Source: Herbaspirillum robiniae (GTDB taxonomy: Bacteria > Pseudomonadota > Gammaproteobacteria > Burkholderiales > Burkholderiaceae_D). Taken from it: a DNA stretch of 64,000 nucleotides. Each line of letters begins with the position of its first letter. Within the stretch, counting starts at the first letter, position 1. The stretch is from positions 1,080,857 to 1,144,856 of the forward strand of contig NZ_NJGU01000001.1 in the NCBI RefSeq assembly GCF_002213415.1, written 5' to 3'. Made by a program: the position numbers and the translations under genes. The notes below the pieces were generated by a model that was not told the DNA's origin, made no database searches, and saw nothing but the letters and a program-made list of their open reading frames with translations. Shown here one piece after another: positions 18,099 through 28,997 of this stretch.

Positions 18099-18971
18099 TT
18101 ACCTTTGGCCGCGCAGCGCGGCGATGCGCTGCTCCAGCGGCGGGTGGGTGGAGAACAGCTCCATGATGCCCGGCTTGTCGCTGATTCCCAGGGCCGCCAT
18201 GTTCTGCGGCAGGCCTTCCGGCGAGAAGCCGCCCAGGCGCGCCAGCGCATTGATCATCGGCTGCGGCGTGCCGAGCAGGCGCGCGGCGCCGGCGTCGGCG
18301 CGGAACTCGCGCTGGCGCGAGAACCAGGCCACGATGATGGAGGCGCCGATGCCGAACACGATCTGGCACACCAGCACGGTCACGGTATAGCCGATGCCCG
18401 GGCCCTGGTCGTTGTTACGGCGCAGCGCCGAGTCGACGAAGAAGCCGACCACGCGCGAGAGGAACACGACGAAGGTGTTCACCACGCCCTGGATCAGCGT
18501 CATGGTGACCATGTCGCCGTTGGCGATGTGCGCCACCTCGTGGCCCAGCACGGCCTCGACTTCGTCCTGCGTCATGCCCTGCAGCAGCCCGGTGGACACC
18601 GCCACCAGCGCGGAGTCCTTGAATGCGCCGGTGGCGAAGGCGTTCGGCTCGCCCTCGTAGACCGCCACTTCAGGCATGCCGATGCCGGCGCGCTGGGCCA
18701 GCTTGCCGACGGTCTGCACCAGCCAGGCTTCGGTGCCGTTGACCGGCGTTTCGATCACGCGCGCGCCGGTCGACCATTTGGCCATGGTCTTGCTCATCAG
18801 CAAGGAGATGATCGATCCGGTGAAGCCGACCACCAGCGAAAACACCAGCAGCATCGGCAGATTCAGGCCGGAGCGGGTGAGGAAGCGGTCGACGCCCAAC
18901 AGCGACAAGATGACGCTCATCACGACCAGCACGGCAATGTTGGTGGCGATAAACAGCAAGATGCGTTTCAT
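18099..18971 (-). CDS. htpX: Heat-shock membrane protease HtpX
   Basis: The 290-residue inner-membrane zinc protease (M48B) takes part in quality control of membrane proteins. It has two N-terminal helices (about 4-24 and 36-58), then [22 protein letters not shown] with H144, E145 and H148, two more hydrophobic segments, and the third ligand region [29 protein letters not shown] matches the family start. It has its own terminator and lies between two genes of a conserved yciO/PHP pair, so it was probably inserted into that pair in this lineage. Confidence 0.95.
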   Translation of the reverse strand: MKRILLFIATNIAVLVVMSVILSLLGVDRFLTRSGLNLPMLLVFSLVVGFTGSIISLLMSKTMAKWSTGARVIETPVNGTEAWLVQTVGKLAQRAGIGMPEVAVYEGEPNAFATGAFKDSALVAVSTGLLQGMTQDEVEAVLGHEVAHIANGDMVTMTLIQGVVNTFVVFLSRVVGFFVDSALRRNNDQGPGIGYTVTVLVCQIVFGIGASIIVAWFSRQREFRADAGAARLLGTPQPMINALARLGGFSPEGLPQNMAALGISDKPGIMELFSTHPPLEQRIAALRGQR

Positions 18972-19075
18972 TGGGAAAACTCCTATCGGGAAAGTGGTTA
19001 TTAGATAGGAATGCCGGGAGAAAAATCAAGGGTGAGCTTGCTTGGGCGGCCGCGCCGCGCATCGACGACGCCGCG

Positions 19076-19918
19076 TCAGAGATCCCAGTCGTGCCACACC
19101 GGCTTGACGCCCGCCGGCAGCGGCGGCAAGGCGCCCAGGTCCACGCGCGACTCGCCGGGACCGTGAAAATCCGACCCCATCGAGGCCAGGAAACCGTAGC
19201 TGCGCGCCACCTGCGCGTACTCCTCGTACTGCTCGGGCGTATGGCTGCCGGTGTTGACCTCGATGGCGGCGCCGCCCAGTTGCTTGAACTCGTCGAACAA
19301 GGCGCCGAACTGGGTCTGGGTGTACTTGTAGCGCCCCGGGTGGGCGATTACCGCCACGCCGCCGGCGCCGCGTATCCATTGCACCGACTCGGCCAGCGTG
19401 GCCCAGCGATGCGGCACGTAGCCCGGCTTGCCTTCGGTGAGGTAGTTGGCGAAGACTTCCTTGGTGTCGCCGCAGTGGCCGCACTCGACCATGTGGCGCG
19501 CGAAGTGGGTGCGCGAGATCAGGTCGGGATTGCCCACGTGCTTCAACGCGCCCTCGTAGGCGCCGCAGATGCCGACCTTCTCCAGCTCGCCGGAAATCTC
19601 GCGCGCGCGGCGTTCGCGGCCGTTGCGGGTGGCGGCCAGGCCGTCGACCAGGTTGCGGTCGGTTTCATCCACGCGCAGGCCGACGATGTGCACGGTCTGG
19701 TTGCACCAGGTCACCGAGATCTCGACGCCGCCGACATGCTTCATGCCCAGCGCCTGGGCCGCCTTGCGCGCGCGCGCCACTCCGCCCACCTCGTCGTGAT
19801 CGGTCAGCGCCCACACGTTCACGCCGTTGGCGTGTGCGCGCGCGGCCACCTGTTCCGGCGGCAGCAGGCCGTCGGAGACGTTGGAATGGCAGTGCAGGTC
19901 GAACTTGAGCTGGGACAT
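19076..19918 (-). CDS. PHP-domain phosphoesterase (RNase AM/TrpH-like, YciV homologue)
   Basis: The 280-residue protein has the PHP metal motif DLHCHSNVSDG (H9, H11, D16), LTDHDEVGG and GSDFHGPGE near the C-terminus. This group includes E. coli YciV, an exonuclease that trims the 5' end of rRNA, and 3',5'-nucleoside bisphosphate phosphatases. The start is set at 19918 (MSQLKFDLHCHS); the longer upstream frame lacks homology. A gap of 145 bases separates its stop from the divergently placed htpX start region. It is close to yciO, as in E. coli. Confidence 0.88.
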   Translation of the reverse strand: MSQLKFDLHCHSNVSDGLLPPEQVAARAHANGVNVWALTDHDEVGGVARARKAAQALGMKHVGGVEISVTWCNQTVHIVGLRVDETDRNLVDGLAATRNGRERRAREISGELEKVGICGAYEGALKHVGNPDLISRTHFARHMVECGHCGDTKEVFANYLTEGKPGYVPHRWATLAESVQWIRGAGGVAVIAHPGRYKYTQTQFGALFDEFKQLGGAAIEVNTGSHTPEQYEEYAQVARSYGFLASMGSDFHGPGESRVDLGALPPLPAGVKPVWHDWDL

Positions 19919-20063
19919 AGAGGTAGTGCGCGGTGACTCGGGCCGGTCGCTTGTGGCTGCCGCCGATCTCGGGCTGCATGACGGTTGCAAACGTTCCCAT
20001 TCTACCGCGCATCGGGGCCCGCCGTTGCCGCGCGGGCGCCCTTGCAACACGCGGCCGGCGAAC

Positions 20064-20969
20064 TCAGGCCGGCTGCGCCAGGAAGGATTCGATCATCTGC
20101 GCCAGCCGCTCCGGCTGGTCGTGATGCAGCATGTGACCGGCGTCGCCGATGAACTCCACCTGCGCCTTGGGGATGAAGGCGATGCGGCGGTCGATTTCCT
20201 CGCGCATCAGCGCGTGCTGGCCGAAGAAACGCCAGATGTCGCTGTCCTTCGCCTCGATCCACAGCACGGGCGCTGTGATGCGGCTCCAGCAGGCGGTCAT
20301 CTCGTCGACGCGATAGAGGATGGGGCTGACCTGCTTGTGCGCCGGGTCGCCCAGGATCTGCCACAGGCCGGCCTCATCCTTTGCCGCCCAGTGCTGCGAC
20401 AGGAAGGCGGCGCGCTCGTCGGACAGGCGGGCGTTGTTCTTCTGCAGCCGCGCGGCGACCTCGTCCAGCGTGTCGTAGCCGCGCATGAGCGGCCGATTCT
20501 TCACCTCGTCCATCCACTGCGCGAAACGCCCGGGCGCCTGCTCCGGCTTGGCCGAAGGCAGGCCCAGCCCTTCCAGGTTGACCAGGCGCCGGATGCGCTG
20601 CGGGCGCACGCCGGCGTACAGCGTGGCGACGTTGCCGCCCATGCTGTGGCCGACCAGGTCGATGGCGGCGTCGCCGGCGTAATGCTCGATGACGGCCTCA
20701 AGGTCGGCCAGGTAATCCGGGAACCAGTAGGAGTCCGAATGCGTGCGCTCGGTCAGCCCGAAGCCGCGCCAGTCGGGCGCGACCACGTGCCAGTCGCCCT
20801 GCATCGCGTCGACCATGAACTGGAACGAGGCCGATACGTCCATCCAGCCGTGCAGCATGAACAGCAGCGGCGCATCGGGATTGCCCCAGTGGCGTACGTG
20901 GTAGCGCAGGCCGCGCACCTGCAGGAATTCGGATCGGGATGGCTTGACGGGGGTGCCGCTCTGGCTCAT
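20064..20969 (-). CDS. Alpha/beta hydrolase
   Basis: The 301-residue protein has an alpha/beta-hydrolase fold: oxyanion-region LLFMLHGWMDVSASF, nucleophile elbow VGHSMGGN, acid candidate in IEAKDSDIW, and histidine in GDAGHMLHHDQPERL. The start at 20969 has AGAGG upstream; the frame above it is not conserved. The substrate is unknown; the family includes esterases, epoxide hydrolases and haloalkane dehalogenases. It lies between the PHP gene (145 bases) and the patatin gene (77 bases), all on the minus strand, possibly one transcript with the patatin as a lipid- or ester-hydrolysing pair. Confidence 0.88.
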   Translation of the reverse strand: MSQSGTPVKPSRSEFLQVRGLRYHVRHWGNPDAPLLFMLHGWMDVSASFQFMVDAMQGDWHVVAPDWRGFGLTERTHSDSYWFPDYLADLEAVIEHYAGDAAIDLVGHSMGGNVATLYAGVRPQRIRRLVNLEGLGLPSAKPEQAPGRFAQWMDEVKNRPLMRGYDTLDEVAARLQKNNARLSDERAAFLSQHWAAKDEAGLWQILGDPAHKQVSPILYRVDEMTACWSRITAPVLWIEAKDSDIWRFFGQHALMREEIDRRIAFIPKAQVEFIGDAGHMLHHDQPERLAQMIESFLAQPA

Positions 20970-21046
20970 TGCTGCCTCTTGTGAACTGCGATGGATGAAG
21001 CCGCAAAGTATAGACAAATTCGAACGACCGTGCGCGAACACATTGG

Positions 21047-22063
21047 CTATTGCAGGAACCGCCCGAGGTCGAAGGTCGAGGTCTGCCCCACCAGCGCGAA
21101 ATTCTGCTCCAGCCATTCGCCGGCGCGCTCCCTGCCCTGCTGGTGCAGGCTGCGGATGAAGCTGGCCTGGGTATTGAGCTTGGAGAGATTGGTCAGCTGC
21201 TCCATCAGTTCGCTGGCGTCGATCATGTGCATGTTGAGCTGGCGCAGGCGGCGCTCCAGCGAACCGAAGGCCAGCGTGGAGTTCTCCGCCTCGCGCTTGG
21301 CCAGCGCCAGGCCCGACAGCTCGGTGAAGAAGGCCGAACTGAAGCTGATCTCCGACAGGCGCTGGCCGATGTCATGGCTGGTGGACGGCGTGCCGGCGCG
21401 CCGGCTGGGATGCAGCAGCACCACCATGACGTCGCGCGCGGCGCAGGAATGCAGCAGCGGGAAGATCGGCGGATTGGCGGTGAGGCCGCCGTCCCAGTAG
21501 GCTTCGCCGTCGATCTCGATGGGCCGGTGCAGCGAGGGCAGGCAGGCCGAGGCCAGAAGCGCCTCCACCGACAGCTCGCGGTTGCGGAAGATCTTCAGGG
21601 TGCCGGTGCTGACCTGGGTGGCGGCGATGAAGAGCTTGATCTCGCGCTGCTCGCGCAGGCGTTCGAAGTCGACCTGCTCGACCAGGATGTCGCGCAGCGG
21701 ATTGATGTCCAGCGGATTCAACTGCGCCGGCGAAAAGAAGCGCGTCATCGCCAGCAACGCCTGCATGCCCGGCATGGGCGTGGGGTTGGGCATGGCGGGT
21801 GCGGCGTCGGGCTGGATGAAGTCGAACGGCTCGCGCGTGGACAGGCTGCTCCAGAAGCGCTCCAGCGAGGCACGCGCGCCTTCGCGGCCGTCCTGCACGT
21901 AGCCCTGCGCCATCACCGCGGCGTTCATGGCGCCGGCGGAGGCGCCGCTGATGCCTTCGAAACTCAGGCGGCCGTCCTCCAGCAGGCGGTCCAGCACACC
22001 CCAGGTGAAAGCGCCGTGCGAGCCGCCGCCCTGCAGGGCCAGACTGACGATCTTGTTTGGCAT
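21047..22063 (-). CDS. Patatin-like phospholipase (RssA/YchK type)
   Basis: The 338-residue protein has the patatin catalytic dyad: the oxyanion loop LALQGGGSHGAFTWGVLD, the nucleophile serine in GISGASAGAMNA, and the aspartate in YWDGGLTANPPI. The C-terminal third is helical (RLSEISFSSAFFTELSG, RRLRQLNMHMIDAS), as in bacterial DUF3734-type patatins. It probably hydrolyses acyl lipids at the membrane. AAAGGA precedes ATG 22063. It is divergent from the LOG gene across 163 bases, which must hold both promoters. Confidence 0.9.
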   Translation of the reverse strand: MPNKIVSLALQGGGSHGAFTWGVLDRLLEDGRLSFEGISGASAGAMNAAVMAQGYVQDGREGARASLERFWSSLSTREPFDFIQPDAAPAMPNPTPMPGMQALLAMTRFFSPAQLNPLDINPLRDILVEQVDFERLREQREIKLFIAATQVSTGTLKIFRNRELSVEALLASACLPSLHRPIEIDGEAYWDGGLTANPPIFPLLHSCAARDVMVVLLHPSRRAGTPSTSHDIGQRLSEISFSSAFFTELSGLALAKREAENSTLAFGSLERRLRQLNMHMIDASELMEQLTNLSKLNTQASFIRSLHQQGRERAGEWLEQNFALVGQTSTFDLGRFLQ

Positions 22064-22226
22064 GATGTCCTTTCGACGGCGCCGGTCATCCGCATGTCAC
22101 TGCGCAAGTTTATGCTGCACTGCACTATCATGGTATAACACACCAAGGGCCTGAGAAGGTTTTTATGCCAAGATAAAAACATCAGCTCAGCCATGCCATT
22201 GTAACGACGGATATTGCAGAGGAAAC

Positions 22227-22823
22227 ATGAAATCGATTTGCGTTTATTGCGGCTCCTCCCCCGGCGCCACCCCGGCCTACGCCGAAGCGGCGCGCAAGCT
22301 GGCCCAGGAGATGGTCAAGAACAACATCGCGCTGGTGTACGGCGGCGGCAACGTCGGCCTGATGGGCATCATCGCCAGCGAAGTGATGCGGTTGGGCGGC
22401 GAAGCCACCGGCGTCATCCCCAAGGCGCTGCTGGACAAGGAACTGGGCCACAACGGCCTGACCCGCCTGCACATCGTCAAGGACATGCACGAGCGCAAGG
22501 CCATGATGGCCGAGCTGGCCGACGGCTTCGTGGCCATGCCCGGCGGCATGGGCACGCTGGAAGAACTGTTCGAGGTGCTGACCTGGGCCCAACTGGGATT
22601 CCACTACAAGCCGATCTCGCTGTACAACGTGGAAGGCTTCTACAACAACCTGATCGCCTTCGTCGACCACCTGGTGTCGCAGCGCTTCGTCAGCAGCGAC
22701 CAGTCCGGGCTGATGATGCACGAAGCCGATCCCGCCGTGCTGATCGAGCGCTTCAAGACCTTCCAGCCGACCTACAAGACCAAGTGGGCCGATCGCGAGG
22801 CGATTTCCAACCTGGTGCCCTGA
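22227..22823 (+). CDS. LOG family cytokinin-riboside phosphate phosphoribohydrolase
   Basis: The 198-residue protein begins MKSICVYCGSSPG and has the diagnostic PGGMGTLEELFE motif (about 110-121) and VYGGGNVGLMG. LOG proteins cleave N6-substituted AMP to a free base and ribose 5-phosphate. In bacteria many act as general nucleoside monophosphate glycosidases (PpnN-like), and some make active cytokinins. If the organism is plant-associated, as many Herbaspirillum are, cytokinin activation would be relevant, but this is inference. AGAGGAAA lies 4-11 bases before ATG. It ends at a strong terminator. Confidence 0.93.
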   Translation: MKSICVYCGSSPGATPAYAEAARKLAQEMVKNNIALVYGGGNVGLMGIIASEVMRLGGEATGVIPKALLDKELGHNGLTRLHIVKDMHERKAMMAELADGFVAMPGGMGTLEELFEVLTWAQLGFHYKPISLYNVEGFYNNLIAFVDHLVSQRFVSSDQSGLMMHEADPAVLIERFKTFQPTYKTKWADREAISNLVP

Positions 22824-22867
22824 GGCGCGCCCCTCCCGGCTCCTTGCCGGCCGGAGATGCAGAAAAC

Positions 22868-22904
22868 AAAAAAGCCTGTGGCGCGTCACGCCACAGGCTT
22901 TTTT
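22868..22904. terminator. Bidirectional terminator between LOG gene and PLP enzyme gene
   Basis: A perfect 16-bp stem, AAAAAAGCCTGTGGCG with its complement, encloses loop CGTCA, with A- and T-runs on both sides serving both convergent genes. Confidence 0.95.
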
Positions 22905-22927
22905 CATCGGTGGAGCCGCTCAGGCCA

Positions 22928-24169
22928 TCAGGCGTCCAGCGCCTGGCGGAAATCCTCCACCAGGTCGTCGGTATCTTCCAGCCCCACCGACACGCGGATC
23001 AGCGACTCGGCGATGCCCATGCTGGCGCGGCGCTCGGCGCCCATCTCGTAGAAGATGGTGTGCGCCACCGGGATCACCAGCGTGCGCGTGTCGCCCAGGT
23101 TGCTGGTGGGGATCGCCAGCTTCATGCGGTTCAGATAGTCGAAGCAGTCGATGCCGTCCTTCAGCTCGAACGACATCAGGCTGCCGAAGGAGCGGAACAG
23201 CTCTTTGGACAACGCATGCTGCGGATGCGACTCCAGCCCGGGGTAGTACACCGCCGCCACGCGCTCGTCGGCTTCCAGCATCTGCGCCACCGCCAGCGCA
23301 TTCTTGCATTCGCGCTCCTGGCGCAGCGCCAGGGTCTCGGCGCCCACCGCGATGTGATGCGCCGCCTCCGGCGCCAGCGACGCGCCGAAGTCGCGCAGCG
23401 CCTTGGCGCGCACCTGCGCCATGCCCCACTGCGGCGCCGGGTTCTTCTTGTAGTTGTCGGCGATGTGCGGATAGGTGCTCCAGTCGAATTCGCCGGTATC
23501 GGTCAGCGCCCCGCCCAGCGCGATGCCGTGGCCGCCGATGGACTTGGTCAGCGAATTGACCACCAGGCCCGCGCCCACCGACTTCGGCTGGAACAGGTAA
23601 GGCGAGGTCATGGTGTTGTCCACCACGTAGAGGATGCCGCGCGCGCGGCACAGCTCGCCGATGCGCTTCAGGTCCGCCACCTGGGTGCGCGGGTTGGCGA
23701 TGGTCTCGACGAACACCATGCGCGTGGCCGGGGTGATCGCGGCCTCGACGTTCTTCACGTCGGTGGCGTCCACCATCGACACCTTGGCGCCCTGCGCGCC
23801 CACCGTCATCCACAGGCTGTTGGTGTTGCCGAACAGGAAAGCCGAGGACACCACATGATCGCCCTCGCGCAGCAGGCCCTGGACGATGGCGCCGATGGCG
23901 GCCATGCCGGTGGCGAAGCAGATGGTGGACTTGCCGCCTTCCATCTTGGTGATCTTGTCTTCCAGCGCCGACACCGTCGGGTTGCCCTGGCGGCCGTAGC
24001 GGTAGCCGGGCTGTTTGCCCTGGAACACTTCGGCCAGCTGGCGCGCGTCCTTGTAGCCGAAGGTGACCGAGGTGTGGACGGGCTTGTGCAGCGAGCCGTG
24101 CTCGATGTCCTTCTGGCGGTCGCTGTGCAGGATGGTGGTGGTGAAGCCGTAGGTCTTTTTATCGTTCAT
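22928..24169 (-). CDS. Cys/Met-metabolism PLP enzyme (cystathionine gamma-synthase/O-succinylhomoserine sulfhydrylase family)
   Basis: The 413-residue protein is a fold-type I PLP enzyme. It has PGYRYGRQGNPTVSALEDK, the glycine-rich CFATGMAAIGA, the cofactor aspartate in VVDNTM, and the Schiff-base lysine in VVNSLTKSIGGHG. The late SNLGDTRTLVIP matches transsulfuration and sulfhydrylation enzymes. In related genomes a gene in this place after purF is called metZ, but this sequence belongs to a family usually annotated only as cystathionine gamma-synthase-like, so I withhold a symbol. The start MNDKKTYGFTTTILHSD at 24169 is chosen by homology. It follows purF with a terminator between. Confidence 0.88.
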   Translation of the reverse strand: MNDKKTYGFTTTILHSDRQKDIEHGSLHKPVHTSVTFGYKDARQLAEVFQGKQPGYRYGRQGNPTVSALEDKITKMEGGKSTICFATGMAAIGAIVQGLLREGDHVVSSAFLFGNTNSLWMTVGAQGAKVSMVDATDVKNVEAAITPATRMVFVETIANPRTQVADLKRIGELCRARGILYVVDNTMTSPYLFQPKSVGAGLVVNSLTKSIGGHGIALGGALTDTGEFDWSTYPHIADNYKKNPAPQWGMAQVRAKALRDFGASLAPEAAHHIAVGAETLALRQERECKNALAVAQMLEADERVAAVYYPGLESHPQHALSKELFRSFGSLMSFELKDGIDCFDYLNRMKLAIPTSNLGDTRTLVIPVAHTIFYEMGAERRASMGIAESLIRVSVGLEDTDDLVEDFRQALDA

Positions 24170-24271
24170 CGCGGGATCGGGAAATGCTGAAGTTGGGCCA
24201 GGCGCGTGCGCAACCATGGCCGATGGCGGAAAAACAAAATGATAAGCCAGTTTGGCCATGGCTGCGCCAAT

Positions 24272-24310
24272 GAAAAACGCCGGCGCCGCATGAGCGGCGA
24301 CCGGCGTTCT
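24272..24310 (-). terminator. Terminator after purF
   Basis: On the minus strand AACGCCGG...GCCGC pairs with GCGGC...CCGGCGTT (24277-24308, one small bulge) over ATGA-type loop bases, followed by TTTTT. It lies about 25 bases past the purF stop. Confidence 0.85.
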
Positions 24311-24334
24311 TTTCCGGCGATGCGCAGGACCGGA

Positions 24335-25855
<1,521 letters not shown>

Positions 25856-25950
25856 GGTGGACTCCTAACGAAAACGAAAAACGAAAACGAACCGCTACTG
25901 CAAACATCGACCGATGTGCCCTGCCCTTGTGGGGCAGAGCCCGACGGGGC

Positions 25951-26469
25951 TCAAACTTCAGACGGCATGGCCGGCGGCGCGGAAAAACTCACATGCTCCG
26001 CAAACTTGCCAGGAAGGAAAGGCATCACGGCCATCGCTCCCTGCTCCACCAGCGGACTCAGCGTCGCATCTTTCCAGAACGGCTGCTGCGGGATCGAAGT
26101 CGTGCCGCACAGCAAGGCCGCCGCCACGACGATCAGCACGCCGCGCGCCACGCCGAATACGCTGCCCAATCCTCTGTCGACCAGCGTCAGTCCGCTGGCC
26201 TTGATCAATTCGCTCAATGTCCTCGATACCAGCGCCATCAACAGCCGCGTACCGATGAACAAGGCGATGAACGCCACAATCAGTCGTGTCGATTCGCCCG
26301 GAATCATTTCCGGCAACATCGTCGCCAGCGCCTCGCCATAGGCGTTAGCCACCACCAGCGCCACCACCCAGCTGGCCAGCGAGAGCACTTCCCGCACAAA
26401 GCCGCGCAGGGTGCCGATGATCACCGAACAGGCCATCACCAGCAGCACCAGGTAGTCAAAGATCGTCAC
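25951..26469 (-). CDS. cvpA: CvpA family membrane protein
   Basis: The 172-residue inner-membrane protein has four hydrophobic segments beginning at TIFDYLVLLVMACSVIIG, and FVREVLSLASWV is a family motif. CvpA proteins are named for colicin V production, and E. coli CvpA also affects purF expression. The likely start is GTG at 26469, since no ATG fits the family N-terminus. It sits between dedD (31-base gap) and purF, the same order as in E. coli. Confidence 0.9.
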   Translation of the reverse strand: MTIFDYLVLLVMACSVIIGTLRGFVREVLSLASWVVALVVANAYGEALATMLPEMIPGESTRLIVAFIALFIGTRLLMALVSRTLSELIKASGLTLVDRGLGSVFGVARGVLIVVAAALLCGTTSIPQQPFWKDATLSPLVEQGAMAVMPFLPGKFAEHVSFSAPPAMPSEV

Positions 26470-26500
26470 GATGACAATATGGAGCTATCGGAGATCAAAT

Positions 26501-27475
26501 TCAAGCCGGAACAATGGTGGCATTCAGGCCCAGTTTCTTGATACGGGCGCCCATCTTCTCCGCTTCGTCGCGGCTGCCGAAGGGGCCGACGCGGATGCGC
26601 GTGCGGTCGCCGCCCTGGGTCGCGATCTTCTGCGTAAAGGAATGGATGCCGGCGCCGCTGAGCTTGTTGCGCAGTTCGTTCACCTTGTCCTGGGTCGCCA
26701 GCGCGGCCACCTGGATCACGAACTTGCCGCCGGCGGCCGCCGGTTTCTTGTCGGCCGCGGCCGGCGCCGCCGATCCCGCGTTCGACTTGCCTTCCAGAAT
26801 CGCCAGCGCGCGCGCCGAATCCTCGCCGTGCTGCTCGGCGGCCTTGGGCTTGGGCGTTTCCTTCTTGGGCGCTTCCTTCTTCGGTTCTTCCTTGTGTTCG
26901 GTGACCGCAGGCTTTTTCTCTTCCGGCTTGGCGGCGGGCTTTTCAGCCGGCTTGGGCTGGGCCGGCGGCGCCGCGGGCGCAGTCACTGCAGGCACAGGCG
27001 CCGGGGCCGCCACGGCGGGCGCCGGATTGACGCTGGCCGGCTCGACGATTTCTTCCTTCTGGTCCAGCGCCGAGGACGCCGAGGCCAGCTTGGCGGTGTC
27101 GGCCGCCGGTTGCGCGCCGGTAGCGGCGGCGCTGGTGGCCGGCTGGTCCTTGGACGGGATCTGGATCGCGATATCCTCGTTCAACGGCTTGGGCTCGGAA
27201 TCCAGGATCATCGGCAACACGATGACCACCGCCAGCGCCAGAGCGACCGCGCCGATCAGGCGGCGACGCGCGCGTTTCTTTTCCGGCAACAGCGGATCGG
27301 CGCCGGCATCCTTGCCGGCCTTGCCGCGGCCGCCCGCGGCGCGGCCGGACGTATTGGCGGCGCGGCTGCTGCGGGTGCGCAACGCGGAAGATTGCTCGTC
27401 GGAACGCGAACGGAATTCGCCTTGGTCTGAAGCAGATTCCTGCTTGTTTTTACGGAAAAGCGAGAACAAGCCCAT
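26501..27475 (-). CDS. dedD: SPOR-domain cell division protein, DedD-like
   Basis: The 324-residue protein has a charged cytoplasmic N-terminus (1-72), a membrane helix in LIGAVALALAVVIVLPMIL (about 73-91), a long Ala/Pro/Lys/Glu-rich periplasmic linker, and a C-terminal SPOR domain with KFVIQVAALATQDKVNELRNKL and RTRIRVGPFGSRDEAEKMG. SPOR domains bind denuded septal peptidoglycan. Architecture and place between folC and cvpA match DedD, though it is about 100 residues longer because of the linker. ATG 27475 was picked because the N-terminal MGLFSLFRKNKQE is typical; the upstream frame overlaps the folC tail region. Confidence 0.88.
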   Translation of the reverse strand: MGLFSLFRKNKQESASDQGEFRSRSDEQSSALRTRSSRAANTSGRAAGGRGKAGKDAGADPLLPEKKRARRRLIGAVALALAVVIVLPMILDSEPKPLNEDIAIQIPSKDQPATSAAATGAQPAADTAKLASASSALDQKEEIVEPASVNPAPAVAAPAPVPAVTAPAAPPAQPKPAEKPAAKPEEKKPAVTEHKEEPKKEAPKKETPKPKAAEQHGEDSARALAILEGKSNAGSAAPAAADKKPAAAGGKFVIQVAALATQDKVNELRNKLSGAGIHSFTQKIATQGGDRTRIRVGPFGSRDEAEKMGARIKKLGLNATIVPA

Positions 27476-27578
27476 GCGGAGTCGAATTGAATTGATCTGA
27501 ATGTCTTGAAAAACTGCCTGGCAAATCAGGTCCTGGCGCCGCCGGGCGCGGATGCCGGCTCCGAAATTCGGCTGTGGA

Positions 27579-28901
27579 TCAGTGCAAACCCGGGCGGCGC
27601 GCCTGCATGACGCCGGCCACGGTAAGGAAGGATCCGAAAACCACAATTCTATCATTCTCCCCTGCTCTGCTCAGGGCATTTGCGTAGGCGGCCGCGGGCG
27701 TATCGAAGGTTTCGATGCTGCGCGCTGCGTCACGCCTGAACTCCGGCTCGACGCCGGCGCCCAGGAGCGTCTCCTTGAGCTGTTGCGCGGTGGCCGCGCG
27801 CGGCAGCGGCAGGTCGGTCACGCACCAGTGGTCGATCTTGTCCTTCAGGTGGCCGATGACGCCTTCGATGTCCTTGTCCAGCATGGAGCCGAACACCGCG
27901 TAGGTGTAGGGATGGAAGCCCATGTTGTCGAGATTCTGCGCCAGCGTGGCGGCCGCATGCGGATTGTGCGCCACGTCCAGGATCACCAGCGGCTGGCCCG
28001 GCAGCACCTGGAAGCGTCCCGGCAGCTCCACCGTCGCCAGGCCCGTGCGCACTTCCTGCGCGCCCACCGGCAGCACTTCGCGCAGCGCTTCGAGCGCGGC
28101 CAGCGCGGCCGATGCATTCAGGATCTGGTTGGCGCCGCGCAAGCTGGGATAGGCTAGCGAATTGCGGCGCATGCCGCGCCCGCCGTAGGCCCACTGCTGC
28201 TTGTCGCCCTGGTAGTTGTAGTCGCGTCCCATCAGCCACAGATCGGCGCCGATCTTCTCGGCATGGTCGATCAGCGACTGGGGCGGCACGGGGTCGCCGC
28301 ACACGGCGACACGGCCGGGACGGAAGATGCCGGCCTTCTCGAAACCGATCTTCTCGCGCGTGTCGCCCAGGTATTCGGTATGGTCGATGTCGATGCTGGT
28401 GACGATGGCGACATCGGCGTCGACCACGTTGACCGCGTCCAGGCGGCCGCCCAGGCCGACTTCCAGGATCACCACGTCCTGCTTCGCATCGGCCAGCAGC
28501 TTCATGATGGCCAGGGTGGTGAATTCGAAATAGGTCAGCGAGACCTCGCCGCATTCGATGCGCCGTGCTTCCACCTCGTTGAAGGCGGCGATCAGCTGGG
28601 CGTCGCTGGCCATGTCGCCGCTGATGCGGGCGCGCTCGTTGAAATGCAGGAAATGCGGCTTGATGTAGAGGCCGACGCGATAGCCGGCGCGCATCAGGAT
28701 CGACTCCAGCATGGCGCAGGTCGAGCCCTTGCCGTTGGTGCCGGCCACCATGATGACCGGGCAGTCGAACTTGATGTCGAGCTTTTCCTTGACCTGCATG
28801 ACGCGGTCCAGGCCCATGTCGATCTGCTTGAAATGGCGCTGTTCCAGCAGGGCCAGCCATTCATTCAGGGTGGAGGGAGTCTGGGATGCTTGCGAGGTCA
28901 T
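27579..28901 (-). CDS. folC: Bifunctional folylpolyglutamate/dihydrofolate synthase
   Basis: The 440-residue Mur-ligase-like enzyme adds glutamate to folates and joins dihydropteroate with glutamate. The P-loop VAGTNGKGST is at 52-61. The family signature LGLGGRLDAVN appears as LEVGLGGRLDAVNVV, with TSIDIDHTEYLGDT after it. Catalytic C-terminal LDVAHNPHAA is present. The start at 28901 is chosen by the family N-terminus. It lies downstream of accD with a terminator between, and upstream of dedD across 103 bases, the order known from E. coli. Confidence 0.95.
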   Translation of the reverse strand: MTSQASQTPSTLNEWLALLEQRHFKQIDMGLDRVMQVKEKLDIKFDCPVIMVAGTNGKGSTCAMLESILMRAGYRVGLYIKPHFLHFNERARISGDMASDAQLIAAFNEVEARRIECGEVSLTYFEFTTLAIMKLLADAKQDVVILEVGLGGRLDAVNVVDADVAIVTSIDIDHTEYLGDTREKIGFEKAGIFRPGRVAVCGDPVPPQSLIDHAEKIGADLWLMGRDYNYQGDKQQWAYGGRGMRRNSLAYPSLRGANQILNASAALAALEALREVLPVGAQEVRTGLATVELPGRFQVLPGQPLVILDVAHNPHAAATLAQNLDNMGFHPYTYAVFGSMLDKDIEGVIGHLKDKIDHWCVTDLPLPRAATAQQLKETLLGAGVEPEFRRDAARSIETFDTPAAAYANALSRAGENDRIVVFGSFLTVAGVMQARRPGLH

Positions 28902-28943
28902 GGCACGTCTCGGTCTTAAGGCAACTGCACGGAAAAACAGAAA

Positions 28944-28980
28944 AAACAAAGCCCGGATTTGCCGTCCAGCAAATCCGGGC
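28944..28980 (-). terminator. Terminator after accD
   Basis: A perfect 12-bp stem, GCCCGGATTTGC / GCAAATCCGGGC (28951-28980) with a six-base loop, is followed on the minus strand by TTTGTTTTTT. It lies 17 bases beyond the accD stop. Confidence 0.92.
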
Positions 28981-28997
28981 CTGAAGTATACCGCGTA

